From contig NZ_CAKKMS010000002.1 in the NCBI RefSeq assembly GCF_918698245.1, positions 992,001 through 1,056,000 on the forward strand: a DNA stretch of 64,000 nt, written 5' to 3'. Both the position numbers and the translations under genes were made by a program. This document shows, piece by piece, positions 62,248 through 64,000 of the stretch. Within the stretch, counting starts at the first letter, position 1; every line of letters begins with the position of its first letter. Source of the stretch: Pedobacter sp. Bi126 (GTDB lineage Bacteria; Bacteroidota; Bacteroidia; Sphingobacteriales; Sphingobacteriaceae). Under the pieces are notes generated by a model. The model did not search any database. It was not told the DNA's origin and saw nothing but the letters and a program-made list of their open reading frames with translations.

Positions 62248-62335
62248 TGAAAGCGACTAATGAACAAGGGAACTAATAAGCCAAGTCTAGTTATAATAGC
62301 GACCTCCTTTTCATATTTTTCTTAGCGCAGCTGCG

Positions 62336-62611
62336 TTACTTTATTCTATAAACTGTAAATAAGGGAGCTGAGTTGAGATATATAGGCTTAAAAAAACTCA
62401 ACCGATAATCAGTTGTAAATACAACAGGTGCACCCTCAAGCTGAGCAGCCGTACCAATAGGTTTAAACAATTTTAATGAAGCCGAATCATTTACAATATG
62501 CTCATGCACTTGGGCTTCAGATCTTTTATCATCAGTAAATTTATTCGCTTTGGTTAAAAGCCCAACTGCCGGTATAACCATTAAAAGCGCTACGCAAGAA
62601 ATCAGTCTCAT
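62336..62611 (-). CDS. small exported hypothetical protein (91 aa)
   Basis: Not recognised. Ninety-one residues with a signal-like N-terminus (MRLISCVALLMVIPAVGLLT) and a mature part of 70 residues, with an acidic start and basic, aromatic end (YLNSAPLFTVYRIK). It stands alone between the hairpin cluster and the tandem repeat. Start and orientation are taken from the signal peptide; the gene is probable but unconfirmed. Confidence 0.55.
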   Translation of the reverse strand: MRLISCVALLMVIPAVGLLTKANKFTDDKRSEAQVHEHIVNDSASLKLFKPIGTAAQLEGAPVVFTTDYRLSFFKPIYLNSAPLFTVYRIK

Positions 62612-62764
62612 ATCATTATGCTTAAATTATCCTATTATTGGTTAGGGTCTTTTAACAAAGATGAACCGATGTTATTAGTAAGATAGTTAGCTAGCGTTAT
62701 GAAATTGTTAAAGTTACGATGCAGTTTTAATTCAATATTAAATCTATCAGGCCAATGGCGCATT

Positions 62765-62941
62765 TTATGTTACTGCACTCGCGTTTTATATTACCGCACC
62801 CGCGATTTATATTACCGTACCCGCGATTTATATTATTGCACCTGTGATTTATATTACCGCACCCGCGATTTATATTATTGCACCTGTGATTTATATTACC
62901 GCACCCGCGACTTACATTATTGCACCTGTGATTTATATTAA
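62765..62941. repeat. 21-bp tandem repeat, 8 full copies
   Basis: Eight full units of 21 bases and a 9-base partial one. The A type is TTATATTACCGCACCCGCG, the B type TTATATTATTGCACCTGTG, each followed by AT in most copies; order is A-like, A, A-like, B, A, B, A, B, so a 42-base higher-order unit is repeated three times. The A-to-B changes are all C to T. An 80-codon plus-strand frame (repeating YYRTRDL/YYCTCDL) runs through it but is judged a by-product. Confidence 0.9.
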
Positions 62942-63299
62942 GATATGGGGCTTAAGGATTGTTTGATTTGATAATTATGATATGGATGTATTACCATTAG
63001 GTTAAAATTAAGATTGCGTAGAAACATCCATCGCTACGCAATCATTAACTAACCAAATAAATGTATTTACCAGGCGCAACATCAGATAACCAGTCTAATG
63101 CACGATTAGTATAGAAGGTAAAATTCGGGCACTAATCAACCTATTCATTACCATGTCGTTTACATTTAAATCTTAAATCAAAACCGGTTATAGACTTTCG
63201 GCTAATGCCTCCATTTATCGTGAAGCTCGGTTTGATCGCTAACAACAGCATAGTTTGCTTAAACCTTTGGAGTAAAAATTTAACGAGAGGCCAATCTGA
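62942..63299. other. spacer after tandem repeat
   Basis: 358 bases between the tandem repeat and the fucosidase end. Only the GATTGCGTAG hairpin at 63012 stands out; no ORF, RNA or promoter that I can support. Confidence 0.5.
63012..63043 (-). terminator. hairpin after partial fucosidase gene
   Basis: Perfect 10-bp stem GATTGCGTAG/CTACGCAATC with a 12-base loop, followed on the minus strand by TTAATTTTAA. It lies 257 bases beyond the stop of the fucosidase on this strand. Confidence 0.45.
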
Positions 63300-64000
63300 C
63301 TACATTTTTGCATCCATTAACTTTGCTGCTTTTGCTTTTGGCGCCACCAGTTTCATTTTAATTACAAATGCTTTGTTGGGTTGAAAATCTTTTGGCAATA
63401 TTACATCGTAATAGGTATTTTTATCCAAATCCAAACCAAGGTCTGCTTGTTTTAAGGCTAAATTCTTACTGTTCACTAAAAGTGCAGCTGTACCTGGAAC
63501 CTGTTTGGCATTTTTAGGCACCGCAATGCGCACAATACCATTTACGGGTTGGTTAAAAACAGTTAAATAAAGATTATCATCTTTTTGAGTAAAGTAGCCT
63601 AATTTAGAAGGACTTAATGCAGCGTGGCGCACCCCATATACCGCCTCGGCATTTATTTTTATCCATTCGCCAATTTCCTTTGCAATTTTATCCTCTTCGG
63701 GATGCATATTTCCATTGCCATCGGGCCCAAAGTTTAGTACAAAATTGCCATTCATTGATACCGAACGCATCAGCATATCCAATAAATCGTCGGTGGTTTT
63801 GGTATAAATCCCCGACCAATCTTTCATATATCCCCAACCGTTTGGCGGGATAGTCATTACCGCATCCCAATCGTTACCGTTTAACCACTCAAATTCTACA
63901 GGCAACTTACGCTCCCAGCCTTGTTCGTAATCTCCTAAAATATTACCATTCGAATCGAAATGTCTTGAGCCATGTTCATCGTTACGGAAACGCGAGCCGA
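63300..64000 (-). CDS. GH29 alpha-L-fucosidase (5' end beyond window)
   Basis: C-terminal part, 233 residues visible, of a second alpha-L-fucosidase. The frame stays open from 63905, where a TTG could mislead as start, through to base 64000: upstream codons read GSRFRNDEHGSRHFDSNGN and then DYEQGWERKLP, which fit GH29. Further along WLNGNDWDAVMTIPPNGWGY and SMNGNFVLNFGPDGNGNM match the active-site-closing loops of the family, and a beta-sandwich C-terminus follows. The nucleophile region lies outside the window. Family sure, catalytic residues not visible. Confidence 0.9.
   Translation of the reverse strand, partial: GSRFRNDEHGSRHFDSNGNILGDYEQGWERKLPVEFEWLNGNDWDAVMTIPPNGWGYMKDWSGIYTKTTDDLLDMLMRSVSMNGNFVLNFGPDGNGNMHPEEDKIAKEIGEWIKINAEAVYGVRHAALSPSKLGYFTQKDDNLYLTVFNQPVNGIVRIAVPKNAKQVPGTAALLVNSKNLALKQADLGLDLDKNTYYDVILPKDFQPNKAFVIKMKLVAPKAKAAKLMDAKM

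Noticed and set aside
62699..62941. 80-codon plus-strand frame with heptad repeats YYRTRDL/YYCTCDL
   Set aside because: The 21-base repeat is a multiple of 3, so an open frame follows automatically. Composition (Cys, Tyr, Arg rich) is unlike any gene here and no stable start context is seen.

Overview
The window looks like a chromosome segment of a Sphingobacteriaceae-type Bacteroidetes, most like Pedobacter. The reasons are low GC, short AT-rich intergenic spaces, promoter boxes of the Bacteroidetes form TAnnTTTG, Bacteroidetes-type families (DUF4374, DUF4142, TonB receptor with carboxypeptidase-like N-domain, FimB/Mfa2-like lipoprotein, PVC-type CxxCH protein) and dispersed intergenic palindromes. 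No rRNA, tRNA, CRISPR array or complete insertion sequence was seen. A GH29 alpha-L-fucosidase gene is cut by each window edge.

Region 1 (3.0-16.1 kb) is a nitrate assimilation island. A SUMT gene for siroheme diverges from nirB-nirD, a small exported protein, a NarK-type transporter and an unusually long nitrate reductase that carries its own NirB-like FAD reductase and 2Fe-2S tail. These are followed by a nitrate-reductase-associated protein and by a rubredoxin-tailed protein that looks like a nitrite reductase stripped of its siroheme-cluster cysteines. mobA (Mo cofactor) and a Crp/Fnr regulator with an N-terminal cysteine cluster close the island.

Region 2 (16.3-29.5 kb) holds an iron-uptake operon (TonB receptor, DUF4374 lipoprotein, PepSY membrane protein), pta-ackA for acetate/acetyl-CoA conversion, and several small or accessory genes. 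Region 3 (28.4-35.5 kb) is a tightly coupled minus-strand operon: a Cx4C flavin disulfide reductase, an ABC transporter resembling the ergothioneine importer EgtUV, then egtB and egtD. The solute-binding domain of the transporter has its two halves in swapped order. A class V aminotransferase-like gene converges on egtD and could supply an EgtE-like step.

Region 4 (36.1-42.4 kb) is a 5-oxoprolinase operon pxpB-pxpC-pxpA with an NRAMP-fold transporter lacking the metal motifs and an M1 aminopeptidase. Region 5 (42.5-52.2 kb) holds an SGNH hydrolase, an orphan GHKL ATPase, an anchor-like lipoprotein, a Na+/H+ antiporter, a 7TM sensor with its own HTH, an exapted IS3 OrfA-like HTH protein beside a receiver-only response regulator, and cysE-cysM. 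Region 6 (52.4-64 kb) holds a heparinase II/III-type lyase, a large PVC-type cytochrome c protein, a fatty acid desaturase, two esterases, a HAD-IIA phosphatase, a cluster of strong hairpins, a 21-bp tandem repeat and the second fucosidase.

The most rewarding places to look again are the ergothioneine operon with its permuted binding domain, the rubredoxin-tailed pseudo-nitrite-reductase, and the orphan IS3-like HTH gene with paired GCGTA repeats upstream.
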